A stretch of DNA of 46,026 bases from Flammeovirgaceae bacterium UBA6059 (lineage in GTDB: Bacteria; Bacteroidota; Bacteroidia; Cytophagales; Cyclobacteriaceae). The notes below the pieces were generated by a model that worked only from the letters and a program-made list of their open reading frames with translations, was not told where the DNA came from and searched no databases. How positions within the stretch are numbered: the stretch's first letter is position 1; each line of letters opens with the position of its first letter. A program made the position numbers and the translations under genes. Below are positions 16,952 through 24,645 of the stretch, one piece after another. The DNA is taken from NCBI GenBank assembly GCA_002435755.1, contig DIYH01000026.1, positions 1 to 46,026 on the forward strand, given 5' to 3'.

Positions 16952-17712
16952 TGAAAGTAGTGATCGTAGAAGACGAGCTGCACAGCGCTGAACGCTTGCG
17001 TAAGATGCTGCTGAGCCTCGACGGTATACTGGAGGTAGAATCCATTCTAGATAGTGTGGCTAGGGCAATGGAATGGTTTAGAGACAATAGCCCTCCGGAC
17101 CTGGCTTTTTTCGATATTCAACTCGGTGATGGTAATAGCTTTGAAATTCTGCAACAGGTCAATACCACATTCCCGGTTATTTTCACTACAGCCTTTGACG
17201 AATACGCTATTAAGGCTTTTAAGTTTCAAAGCATAGACTACTTGCTCAAGCCTATCGAGGAAGAGGAGCTACAGCAAGCCCTACACAAATTCAGGTCACA
17301 ACAATCTCTCCTACCATCCAGACCTGTGCAGCCTGAAGCGCTGGCGAGTGCGCACAGGCTGATCACAGGTGATTTCAAGAAGCGTTTTTTGATAAAGATC
17401 GGGGATCAGTACAAACCTGTATCCATCACAGAGACGGCCTACTTCTATTCAAGTGACAATCAGTCTTACCTTATGTCTCTATCTGGGAAAAGCTACCCAA
17501 TAGATCAGTCGCTGGAGCAGGTAGATCGGAGTGTCAATCCCCTGGAGTTTTTCCGGGTGAGCCGTAAAATGTTAGTAAATCTGACGGCCATCAAAGAAGT
17601 CCATACCTACTTCAATAGCCGCCTATTGATCAAACTGGATCCACCTGTCGAACTCGAATGCATTGTGAGTCGCGAGCGTGTTAGTGATTTTAAATCATGG
17701 ATGGACCTCTAG
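16951..17712 (+). CDS. LytTR-type response regulator
   Basis: The 253-residue protein has an N-terminal receiver (1-120): acidic pocket VEDE (6-9), phospho-acceptor Asp55 in FFDIQLGDG, TTAFDEYA as the threonine switch region, and the lysine in LLKPI. A linker is followed by a LytTR DNA-binding domain (about 140-250) with FFRVSRKMLVNLTAIKEV, the typical recognition strand. It should bind paired direct repeats in promoters and act with the LytS kinase encoded upstream. Its TAG shares the CTAG palindrome with the stop of the opposite-strand reductase gene, so no terminator fits between the two. Confidence 0.92.
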   Translation: MKVVIVEDELHSAERLRKMLLSLDGILEVESILDSVARAMEWFRDNSPPDLAFFDIQLGDGNSFEILQQVNTTFPVIFTTAFDEYAIKAFKFQSIDYLLKPIEEEELQQALHKFRSQQSLLPSRPVQPEALASAHRLITGDFKKRFLIKIGDQYKPVSITETAYFYSSDNQSYLMSLSGKSYPIDQSLEQVDRSVNPLEFFRVSRKMLVNLTAIKEVHTYFNSRLLIKLDPPVELECIVSRERVSDFKSWMDL

Positions 17713-18701
17713 TCTACTTTCAACACAAGTTTTCCCAGCTTGTCTCCACTAAAAAGCCTTAAGAATGTCTCGTGAAAGTTTTCGATACCTTCTTCAATAT
17801 GCTCTTTGGATTTGAGTTTGCCTTGCATCATCCAGCCGCCCATTTCCATAGCTGCCGTCCTGAAGTCCTTCGCATAGTCCAACACAACGAATCCTTCCAT
17901 TCTGGCACGATTGACGAGCAGTGAAAGATAATTGACCGGGCCCTTCGGTTCTGTACTGTTATACTGTGATATAGCACCACAAATAGGTATTCTGGCTCCT
18001 CTGTTGATTCTGGTAAGGGCTGCATCGAGTATATCTCCGCCGACATTATCGAAATAGACATCCACTCCATCCGGGCAATGTTGTTTGATGCCTTTTCGTA
18101 CATTTTCGGTCCTATAATTAATACAGGCATCAAAGCCTAATTCATTGACCACATGGTCACATTTATCTTTACCACCAGCTATACCCACTACTCTGCAGCC
18201 TTTGATCTTGGCTATCTGTCCTACAATGCTACCCACAGCTCCTGCAGCTCCTGAAACCAAGACCGTCTCGCCATCCTTTGGCTGACCAACATCCATCAGC
18301 CCAAAATAAGCGGTCATACCAGGCATACCCAGTGTACCGATGTAGGTCGGCAGTGGTGCCAGGCTGGGATCAACTTGGTGCCAACCTTTATCAGCAATTA
18401 CGCAATACTGCTGTACACCTCCCCAGCCTGTATAGTAGTCACCTACCTTTATATCCGGGTTTTTGGATTCGACGACTTGACCAACTGTACCTGCTCGCAT
18501 CACTTCGCCAATCTGCACTGGTGGTATGTACGAACGCGTATCGTTGATCCAGCCGCGCATAGCAGGATCCAGTGATATATATGAAGTCTTGAGGATAGCT
18601 TCTCCTTCTTTGGCCTGAGGGACAGGTTCTTCCGATAAATTCCAGGTATCCGCACCAGGCAATCCAACAGGTCTTTTGGCTAGGGTTATTTTTTTGTTCA
18701 T
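17709..18701 (-). CDS. NADP-dependent MDR reductase (CurA/PTGR1-like)
   Basis: The 330-residue protein belongs to the zinc-free leukotriene B4 dehydrogenase/curcumin reductase branch of the MDR superfamily. It has SLDPAMRGWI (43-52), a signature of this branch, then GMPGMTAYFGL (125-135) and the NADPH loop GAAGAVGSIVGQIAK (151-165). It would reduce activated double bonds of enones or enals in the cytosol, for example lipid-peroxide aldehydes. It is transcribed alone, converging on the LytTR gene with stops sharing four bases. The intergenic region toward the cyclase gene holds a 12-base palindrome. Confidence 0.88.
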   Translation of the reverse strand: MNKKITLAKRPVGLPGADTWNLSEEPVPQAKEGEAILKTSYISLDPAMRGWINDTRSYIPPVQIGEVMRAGTVGQVVESKNPDIKVGDYYTGWGGVQQYCVIADKGWHQVDPSLAPLPTYIGTLGMPGMTAYFGLMDVGQPKDGETVLVSGAAGAVGSIVGQIAKIKGCRVVGIAGGKDKCDHVVNELGFDACINYRTENVRKGIKQHCPDGVDVYFDNVGGDILDAALTRINRGARIPICGAISQYNSTEPKGPVNYLSLLVNRARMEGFVVLDYAKDFRTAAMEMGGWMMQGKLKSKEHIEEGIENFHETFLRLFSGDKLGKLVLKVD

Positions 18702-18738
18702 ATGATTGAGTTAAGTAGATCGAAGATACAGATTTTAG

Positions 18739-18750
18739 TATGCATGCATA
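18739..18750. promoter_or_regulatory. 12-base perfect palindrome between divergent genes
   Basis: TATGCATGCATA is a perfect palindrome in the 134-base region between the divergent reductase and cyclase genes. It lies 37 bases upstream of the reductase start. An operator for a dimeric regulator is possible, though alternating sequence of this kind can arise by chance. Confidence 0.3.
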
Positions 18751-18835
18751 ACAATTTCACCTAATTTCTTACCTCTCTCGTCCTGATGATGAGATACGAT
18801 AGTTTGCTATATTGAATCTCATACACCAATAGCAA

Positions 18836-19936
18836 GTGAACAGCCGATTAAAAAGAAAACTTACCGGAGTACTCTATTTCTCAATAGCCACAACTATGAT
18901 GGCTTTTATGTATTGGATACTGGAAACAGGCCTGCTCGGAGAAGCGACATCTTATCCCAGCACCGGCAATCCTTATGATGCATTAGACTCGTTGGTCGGT
19001 ATTTTATCAGGTTCTGTCTTGTTAGGGATATTCATAGGCTATCTCGAGATGTTTCTTTTTGAGCGCCTCTTCTTCAGATCAGGTTTTGGTTTAAAGGTAC
19101 TGGCAAAGGGACTCATCTATGTATTGGGTACTATTTTGAATCTAATTGTCCTAAGCTGGACGGTAGCTACATTCAAATATGACAAACCTTTTTATGATCC
19201 GCAGGTCATCGGGGATGTTGGAGACTTTGTCTATGATTTTGTTTTCCTCAGCGTCCTGATCTATGCAAGTTCGGGACTTGTGTTGGTCGTTTTCATCAAG
19301 GAAGTGAGCAACAGTTTGGGTAAGGGTACACTAGTCAATTTCCTGTTAGGGACATATCATAACCCACGGATGGAGGAGCGGATCTTCATGTTTGTAGATA
19401 TGAAGTCGTCCACTACCATAGCCGAGCAACTTGGCCATGTCAGGTATTTCGAACTGCTCAATGATTGCTTTAGCGATATGACAGACTCAATACTCGACTA
19501 CAAGGGTGAGATCTACCAATATGTCGGAGATGAGGTCATCATTACATGGCCTCTAGCCAAGGGAGTAAAAGACAGCCAGTACCTCGAATGCATTTTTGAT
19601 ATCAAAAGACTCTTCCAAGATCGACGGGATTACTACCGCGAAAACTATGATGTTGTTCCTGATTTCAAAGCGGGTATACATTTCGGAGAGGTCACAGCGG
19701 GAGAGATGGGAGTCGTTCGCAAAGAGGTGATGTTTTCTGGAGATGTACTCAACACTACCGCAAGGCTCAGGGACTTGTGCAAAACCTATGACACGGATAT
19801 CATCATCTCTGAGAAGCTGTTGGGCAAAGTGGTAAACCCAGATCAGTATGAGATAAAAGATCTTGGAGAGAACGAAGTAAGAGGACGTCAGGAAAGGATC
19901 AAAATTGCCGGTGTATCGCTTAGAACTATTGAATAG
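18836..19936 (+). CDS. Membrane-bound class III adenylate/guanylate cyclase
   Basis: The start is a GTG; the next residues are basic and lead into the first membrane helix. The 366-residue product has about four helices (near 11-29, 53-75, 86-110 and 132-155), then a class III cyclase domain (about 180-365). The domain carries metal-binding Asp188 (FVDMKSST) and Asp232 (GDEV), and the transition-state pair Asn306 and Arg310 in VLNTTAR. The pocket residues that choose ATP or GTP are not clear to me, so cAMP is only the more likely product. No cNMP-binding protein gene is close. The fold and motifs are those of active cyclases. Confidence 0.88.
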   Translation: MNSRLKRKLTGVLYFSIATTMMAFMYWILETGLLGEATSYPSTGNPYDALDSLVGILSGSVLLGIFIGYLEMFLFERLFFRSGFGLKVLAKGLIYVLGTILNLIVLSWTVATFKYDKPFYDPQVIGDVGDFVYDFVFLSVLIYASSGLVLVVFIKEVSNSLGKGTLVNFLLGTYHNPRMEERIFMFVDMKSSTTIAEQLGHVRYFELLNDCFSDMTDSILDYKGEIYQYVGDEVIITWPLAKGVKDSQYLECIFDIKRLFQDRRDYYRENYDVVPDFKAGIHFGEVTAGEMGVVRKEVMFSGDVLNTTARLRDLCKTYDTDIIISEKLLGKVVNPDQYEIKDLGENEVRGRQERIKIAGVSLRTIE

Positions 19937-20070
19937 GTGGCCCTTTCACACGACTAGCATATTTAACGGAAATAGTGGAAGTGGATAGCCACGAGTAAAA
20001 CCATGTTTCATATGGTTGTCAGAACAGCTTTAAAATAGCAGCGAAGAACTTCCAAAAACCAGAAAGCTAA

Positions 20071-20085
20071 AGAGCATGGTGCTCT
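20071..20085. repeat. Small perfect hairpin in the cyclase 3' region
   Basis: AGAGCA and TGCTCT pair around a TGG loop in the 250-base gap after the cyclase gene. There is no T-tract, so termination is doubtful. I see nothing else in 19937-20130. Confidence 0.25.
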
Positions 20086-20130
20086 CACTTAGATGAGGCC
20101 ATAGCCGACCTGATATGATCAAACGATCAC

Positions 20131-20165
20131 AAAAAAGCGGAAACTGCTAAGGCAGCCTCCGCTTC
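20131..20165 (-). terminator. Rho-independent terminator of the cold-shock gene
   Basis: On the minus strand AAGCGGA, GGCTGC, a short loop, GCAG and TCCGCTT form a strong hairpin followed by TTTTTTG. It lies 21 bases beyond the stop of the cold-shock gene and is in the right orientation. Confidence 0.8.
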
Positions 20166-20186
20166 TAGTAATAAGTTTATAAACAA

Positions 20187-20381
20187 TTAGCCTACTACAC
20201 GTACATTCACTGCATTAAGGCCTTTTCTTCCTTCTTCTACATCGAACTCAACGACATCATTTTCTTTAAGATTTTCATCCGTTCCGCTTTTGTGAACAAA
20301 GATGTCTTGCTGATTAGCGTCATTGACGATGAATCCAAAACCTTTCTCGTGGTTAAAAAACTTTACTTTACCTTTTTCCAT
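20187..20381 (-). CDS. CspA-family cold-shock protein
   Basis: The 64-residue protein is one cold-shock domain, a five-stranded OB fold that binds single-stranded RNA and DNA. RNP1 is KGFGFI (13-18) and RNP2 is DIFVH (26-30), both intact; GKVKFFNHEKG is the usual first strand. It would act as an RNA chaperone during cold or growth transitions. The gene has its own signals: a TATATTTG -7 box at 20491-20498, a leader of about 100 bases, and a strong terminator. A long leader is typical of cold-regulated csp genes. Upstream in the same direction is a fatty acid desaturase gene, which also fits cold adaptation. Confidence 0.93.
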   Translation of the reverse strand: MEKGKVKFFNHEKGFGFIVNDANQQDIFVHKSGTDENLKENDVVEFDVEEGRKGLNAVNVRVVG

Positions 20382-20490
20382 TATTGTATTTATTGATTAT
20401 TAATTCTTATTGAAGACTGCCTTCATGCCCTGGTTATGTTTAGCGTACGGACTTTGTCTTTTTCGTGGCAGTTTCCTTTAGAAGGGAGCG

Positions 20491-20498
20491 CAAATATA
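20491..20498 (-). promoter_or_regulatory. Bacteroidota -7 box upstream of the cold-shock gene
   Basis: The minus strand reads TATATTTG, a perfect match to the Bacteroidota TAnnTTTG element, about 110 bases upstream of the csp start codon. No good TTG box lies at the usual distance. The implied leader is long, and ACTGCC (near 20470) can pair with GGCAGT (near 20430) in it. Confidence 0.55.
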
Positions 20499-20554
20499 TA
20501 CTAATGAGGAAATTCCCAGCTATGAAAGCAAAAAAGCTTCCTATCCTGATGAGA

Positions 20555-21670
20555 TTAGGCAGGTACAGGCACCAAATGTTCCTCTCCTCTACCCATTTTC
20601 TTGAGCATTTTCACATGACTACTCAAAGCTGATATAAAAGTATCTTCTTCGAGATAGGGTAGCCCAAATTCCTCTGTGGTCTTTTTAACAATCCCGGCAA
20701 TTTTAGGATAATGGATATGACAAATATTTGGGAAGAGATGATGTTCCACTTGCCGATTAAGTCCTCCAATAAACCATGACAATAGTTTGTTGCGAGGAGC
20801 AAAATTGGTTGTGGTATACAGTTGGTGAACTAACCAGTTTTGGTTGATCTTCTCTTCTGCTTGTTCTATAAACATGGTATCAGGCATAACATGTGCCGGC
20901 TGAAAAACAAGGCTGAGGCACATACCAGCAATGAGATGCATAAACAAGAACATTGATAAGGTAAGCCATACAGGAAAATCTAAAAGCAATATTGGAGCTC
21001 CAATGATAACCAAATGGTAACTGAGCTTTCGGAAAGTCATTAGCACTAGGTAGTTGTTGAATTCTTTACCCTTCTTGATCAAACCGCGCTCACGGTATTG
21101 AAAGAGCTTCGCAAAGTCTTTAACAGTTACCCAGATCAGTGTGGACAAGAAGTAGAAAAAGAAAGCGTAGAAGTGCTGATACTTATGAAACCATCGAAGT
21201 GGTTGATTAGGTGAGAATCTTAGAACAAATCTGGGTTCTATATCTTCATCCGCTCCTTCAATGTTAGTATAGGTATGGTGCAGTACGTTGTGCTGTATCT
21301 TCCAAACTTTCGGATCAGCCCCCAACAATACCGTTGACAGCCCTATTATGGAATTTACCCTTTTGCTTTTGGAGTACGATCCATGCAGTGAATCATGCAT
21401 GACTGAAGTACCTATGAACGCGACACCAAAACCCATAATACCCCAAAGTACGAAAAGCACCGGAACATTGGTGATACCACCAAAAAGGATGATCAGAAAT
21501 GGTAGGATGTAAATTGACAGGGCCAAAGCCGTCTTAAACATCATTTCTGCATTAGCATTGACCTGAATACCGTTATCTTCGAAATAAGTGGCTACACGTT
21601 TTTTGAGAGTGGAAGTGTACTCAGCATGAAGGTTATTTGAGAATTTGTATTTGGTTACAGGTTTGGTCAT
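20555..21670 (-). CDS. Membrane fatty acid desaturase (front-end type)
   Basis: The 371-residue integral membrane enzyme inserts a double bond into acyl chains, using a di-iron centre, oxygen and an electron donor. All three histidine boxes are present: HDSLH (92-96), HNVLHH (127-132) and QVEHH (near 315). The glutamine-led third box is typical of linoleoyl-CoA and other front-end desaturases. Membrane helices occur near 45-65, 70-90 and in the 165-260 region. There is no cytochrome b5 fusion, so an external ferredoxin-type donor is needed. The gene has a textbook promoter at 21722-21751 and is followed by the cold-shock gene, consistent with membrane fluidity control. Confidence 0.9.
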   Translation of the reverse strand: MTKPVTKYKFSNNLHAEYTSTLKKRVATYFEDNGIQVNANAEMMFKTALALSIYILPFLIILFGGITNVPVLFVLWGIMGFGVAFIGTSVMHDSLHGSYSKSKRVNSIIGLSTVLLGADPKVWKIQHNVLHHTYTNIEGADEDIEPRFVLRFSPNQPLRWFHKYQHFYAFFFYFLSTLIWVTVKDFAKLFQYRERGLIKKGKEFNNYLVLMTFRKLSYHLVIIGAPILLLDFPVWLTLSMFLFMHLIAGMCLSLVFQPAHVMPDTMFIEQAEEKINQNWLVHQLYTTTNFAPRNKLLSWFIGGLNRQVEHHLFPNICHIHYPKIAGIVKKTTEEFGLPYLEEDTFISALSSHVKMLKKMGRGEEHLVPVPA

Positions 21671-21721
21671 TATTCACTGATTTTCTCCCTTTTAACTCAG
21701 ATATCGCAACAGCTAGATCAT

Positions 21722-21751
21722 CAAATCTAAGTGTAAGGGAATTAGTCGCAA
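21722..21751 (-). promoter_or_regulatory. Promoter of the fatty acid desaturase gene
   Basis: The minus strand reads TTG, 19 bases, then TAGATTTG. This is the Bacteroidota housekeeping arrangement (-33 TTG and -7 TAnnTTTG). It lies about 50 bases upstream of the desaturase ATG. Confidence 0.65.
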
Positions 21752-22056
21752 TTCAACCACAAAATTTTTCCGTGGTTGTCGAAGCGACTGAAAGCAGAAA
21801 TCAGAACCAATTAACAGGGATGTAGTCTGAAAATCTAAATCTCAAAAGCTGCGAATAGTAAAACTAATCGTAAAATGGTTACCAAACTATTGTTCAATCC
21901 AATTAGTCCTGATCATGATTTCTAAACTTTCTATTCAACTAAGGTATTCTTGGACACTCTGCTCCAATCTGACATAAAGACAACACGCAACTACCTTGTC
22001 CTGATCTTCTATCGTCAATAAGAAGCTGTTAGAAATGTCCTTAAGCTAATAACACT

Positions 22057-22076
22057 GACAAATAAGACCATTTGTC
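22057..22076. promoter_or_regulatory. Inverted repeat GACAAAT-N6-ATTTGTC
   Basis: Two perfect 7-base arms flank AAGACC. The arms share the ACAA/TTGT pattern of the two elements downstream at 22082-22109 and 22201-22231. It may be an operator for a dimeric regulator of the downstream operon. Confidence 0.4.
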
Positions 22077-22081
22077 CATTA

Positions 22082-22109
22082 TACTAAAGGATAGACAAGG
22101 ATTTGTACT
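22082..22109. promoter_or_regulatory. Repeated element, copy 1 (TACTAAA plus ACAAGGATTTGT)
   Basis: TACTAAA is followed after six bases by ACAAGGATTTGTA, an imperfect inverted repeat. The same two-part arrangement recurs about 120 bases downstream at 22201-22231, with spacing two bases longer. The repetition suggests a shared binding site. Confidence 0.4.
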
Positions 22110-22200
22110 ACATAATTATAGATTCGGATACAAGCATAATCAGGACCTAACCAAAGGGAGTCAGCGTACTCAAGTATACTCCGAACCTTACAGCTCTAAG

Positions 22201-22239
22201 TACTAAACCGTCAATACAAGGACTTGTATGACTTTTTTT
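22201..22239 (+). promoter_or_regulatory. Repeated element, copy 2, with hairpin and T-tract
   Basis: TACTAAA is followed by ATACAAG-GA-CTTGTAT, a perfect 7-base inverted repeat (22214-22229). GTC and GAC can extend the stem, with one bulged A. GAC is followed by seven T residues and G, so on the plus strand this could also be a Rho-independent terminator of a short upstream transcript. Operator and terminator readings are both open. Confidence 0.4.
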
Positions 22240-22379
22240 GATAAAACAAGACCCAACAAAAGCCATATTTCAACTTCTGACAAAAATCAGTTCATAGTGA
22301 TAAGTACGTCAGACACGCCCTGACCCGATAGCGTTACTTTCGAATTAAGAACTAGCACTATCAACTTAAATAGACTACC

Positions 22380-23195
22380 GTGATTACCATATTATTTCCC
22401 ACAGACTTCACCGCAAGGGCCAATAGCGGACTGAAGCAAGTAGCAAGTATCGCATCCGATATCGGCGCGAAACTCGTCATATATCATGCTTATAGCCGCC
22501 CCTACTCCGAGAGCGGATCGAAAGAACAGGTCGACAAAATGCTCCTCAACTCCGAACGAGAAATAGAGAGGAAATTCAAATCCTATTCCAACCATATAGA
22601 AGAGCTTACATCTATAGATTGCGAGTTCATCAAAGAGTTGGGTTTATTCACAGATGGCCTGGTTCGTTTTGCGAAACGCAAGGAAGTTGACATGGTTGCC
22701 ATGCCGACCAAAGGAGCAAAAGGTCTAGGACTTATTTGGGGTACCAAGACGGGCACGATAGTCAAGTCTATCGACAAACCCATCATAGTGATACCTGATG
22801 ATACTGATCTGCCTAGCGTCAAAAAAGTAGGTCTTGTATGCGACTACAGCAATCAAACTGACTACCACACCCTAGACTTCATGCATGATCTGGTACAGGC
22901 ATTAGGGCTACAAGTCGATACCGTAACACTTAATGGTCATGAGCAAGACATGACACCAGAGGAGAAGGCCTATCAACAAGTTGTACGCAAAAAACTGGAA
23001 GGCATTTCTACGAGCTTTAGTTTCACTTCTCATAGCTATGTTGACGATGGTATTATTGACTATGCCAAAGAGAATGATATAGGTATGATCGCTATCCTAC
23101 CTAAAACCTACAGCTTTCTAGAAGGCATTTTCCATGAAAGCTTCACTGAGCACATGACTTATCAAAGTCCTTTGCCATTACTGATACTTAAATAA
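22380..23195 (+). CDS. Tandem-domain universal stress protein (UspA), operon head
   Basis: The start is GTG. The 271-residue protein has two Usp domains (about 1-142 and 148-271). The first opens with ITILFPTDF and carries an intact ATP-binding pattern G-2x-G-9x-G-T (GAKG, then nine residues, then GT, about 112-126). The second, opening with KKVGLVCDYS, has lost that pattern. Usp proteins bind ATP or sense stress and energy state in the cytosol. The V-ATPase subunit E gene begins 8 bases after the stop, so it appears to be the first gene of the ATPase operon. A second tandem Usp gene closes the same operon after subunit K. Confidence 0.85.
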   Translation: MITILFPTDFTARANSGLKQVASIASDIGAKLVIYHAYSRPYSESGSKEQVDKMLLNSEREIERKFKSYSNHIEELTSIDCEFIKELGLFTDGLVRFAKRKEVDMVAMPTKGAKGLGLIWGTKTGTIVKSIDKPIIVIPDDTDLPSVKKVGLVCDYSNQTDYHTLDFMHDLVQALGLQVDTVTLNGHEQDMTPEEKAYQQVVRKKLEGISTSFSFTSHSYVDDGIIDYAKENDIGMIAILPKTYSFLEGIFHESFTEHMTYQSPLPLLILK

Positions 23196-23203
23196 CCTAA
23201 CGC

Positions 23204-23815
23204 ATGAGCGAATTAAGTAACCTTGACATACTCACAGATAAAGTCTATCGCGAAGGAATAGAAAAGGCCGAGCATGATGCTAAAGAAATTCGTTCGCAGG
23301 CAGAAGCAGAACGCAAGCGAATACTTGACCAGTCACGTCAAGAAGCAGAAAAAACCATAGCAGAAGCTAAGCGTGAAGCGGAAAGGATCACTCGTACAGT
23401 AGAAAATGAGCTACAGCTAAAAGGACAGCAATTCATCAGTGACCTCAAAACCCAGATCCATAATACACTTGCTGAAAAAATACTCGACAAACCCGCTACG
23501 GAGGCTTTTGAAAACAATGCCTTTGTCCAATCTGCCATACTCGAGGCAATAAACTCATGGGACCCTGCAAGCAACCTGGAGATCCTCCTACCGAAAAATC
23601 TCGAAAACAAACTTGGCGGTAGTTTTGATAAGGAGGTCCGTAAACGTGCCAAGAATCTTACTATTGATTTTGACCAGCAACTTACGACCGGTTTTAGAAT
23701 ATCAGAACAAGGTAAAGGCTATCAAATCTCCTTTTCTGAGGATGATTTCATTGCCCTCTTCACTCCCTATTTGCAACTGCAAACACAACGATTACTATTC
23801 AACACTCCCGAATGA
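23204..23815 (+). CDS. atpE: V-type ATPase subunit E (peripheral stalk)
   Basis: The 203-residue protein has a long charged N-terminal coiled coil (about 15-95, rich in AEAERKRILDQSRQEAEK-type heptads) and a globular C-terminal half, as in V/A-ATPase subunit E. It forms the peripheral stalk that holds the A3B3 head against rotation. In other bacteria it pairs with subunit G (or H), but no gene for that partner is seen here. The E coiled coil may therefore pair with itself or with an unlinked partner. The stop overlaps the DUF2764 start by ATGA. Homology is clearest in the coil and by operon position. Confidence 0.85.
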   Translation: MSELSNLDILTDKVYREGIEKAEHDAKEIRSQAEAERKRILDQSRQEAEKTIAEAKREAERITRTVENELQLKGQQFISDLKTQIHNTLAEKILDKPATEAFENNAFVQSAILEAINSWDPASNLEILLPKNLENKLGGSFDKEVRKRAKNLTIDFDQQLTTGFRISEQGKGYQISFSEDDFIALFTPYLQLQTQRLLFNTPE

Positions 23816-24645
23816 GTTATTACTATCTGATATCGGGACTTCCTGACCTTAGCCTTGACTATGCCATCGATAATCAAGGTAAGCATCAGATTGATACTGA
23901 AGAACTTGTTGACACGATCTTTCGAAATCTGGAACCAAACGATGCGCGTTCCTTTCGCTATTTGATTTATCCTAATGACAATCTCAATTTTCTAAATATC
24001 CTTTTACAAAGGTATCAGGACATACCAGCAAGCCGTTATATACAACCTGCAATGCTGGATCAACAGACCGTTGAGGAATATCAAAAAAACAGAAGTGACT
24101 TAGCCGTTTACATGAGCGACTTCTTGAGAGATTATGAGGACCAGTTTCCGTCAATGGCTCCCAGAGAAATGGAAGATAAGCTTTGGCAGATGTATTACAA
24201 TGAAGCTATTCCCTCAGACCCATTCATAGGAGACTATTGTCGCTTTGAGCGGAAGATGAAACAATTCTTTTCTGCCTACAACCATTCATATCATGATTTC
24301 CTGAAAGCTCCCATTTTTGAGGATGTACGCATGGCCCAGGTCGGCGCTGGCAAATCCTTAGCAGGTGATCTACTCCGGGATTTTCCCTATGTAGAAGGCA
24401 TTGATGAGATAGTCTCCTGCGAGGATCCTATAGACATAGCCACATTTTCTGATAAGGTAATTTGGGAATACCTTGACCAGACACCCGGCTTCTTCGGTAA
24501 AGAACAGGTTTTCACTTATACCATTCGTTTGCTGATAATCGACCGATGGCAAACCCGAAATGCAGAAGATGGGACAGCCCGATTCATCAGGCTCCAGGAA
24601 GACATCAAAAACAAGGTTCGTTCACTCAAAACAGCTGTCATATGA
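23812..24645 (+). CDS. DUF2764 protein, probable V-ATPase subunit C-like component
   Basis: The 277-residue soluble protein begins MSYYYLISGLPDLSLDYA, the hallmark opening of the DUF2764 family. That family is found between subunits E and A in V-ATPase operons of Bacteroidota and Chlamydia. It is acidic and helical, as is archaeal subunit C (eukaryotic d), the socket linking the central rotor to the K ring. Position, size and the absence of any other C gene support that role; this is inference from context. It overlaps E at its start and A at its end by four bases each, so it is translated in step with true subunits. Confidence 0.75.
   Translation: MSYYYLISGLPDLSLDYAIDNQGKHQIDTEELVDTIFRNLEPNDARSFRYLIYPNDNLNFLNILLQRYQDIPASRYIQPAMLDQQTVEEYQKNRSDLAVYMSDFLRDYEDQFPSMAPREMEDKLWQMYYNEAIPSDPFIGDYCRFERKMKQFFSAYNHSYHDFLKAPIFEDVRMAQVGAGKSLAGDLLRDFPYVEGIDEIVSCEDPIDIATFSDKVIWEYLDQTPGFFGKEQVFTYTIRLLIIDRWQTRNAEDGTARFIRLQEDIKNKVRSLKTAVI

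Larger units (their letters stand above)
21752..22379. other. Gene-free region upstream of the V-ATPase locus
   Basis: About 630 AT-rich bases show no credible reading frame. The short frame at 21637-21825 lies over the desaturase promoter and looks spurious. The region holds several inverted repeats with ACAA and TTGT arms (listed separately). A near-consensus -7 box TACTTTCG lies at 22335-22342, but without a matching -33 box. It probably carries the control region of the UspA/V-ATPase operon, and could hide a small RNA. Confidence 0.45.

Noticed and set aside
20071..20085. Hairpin as terminator of the cyclase gene
   Set aside because: There is no T-tract and it lies 135 bases beyond the stop, so it is listed only as a repeat.
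21637..21825. Plus-strand open frame of 62 codons upstream of the V-ATPase locus
   Set aside because: It lies over the start and promoter of the desaturase gene on the other strand and has no recognisable protein features.
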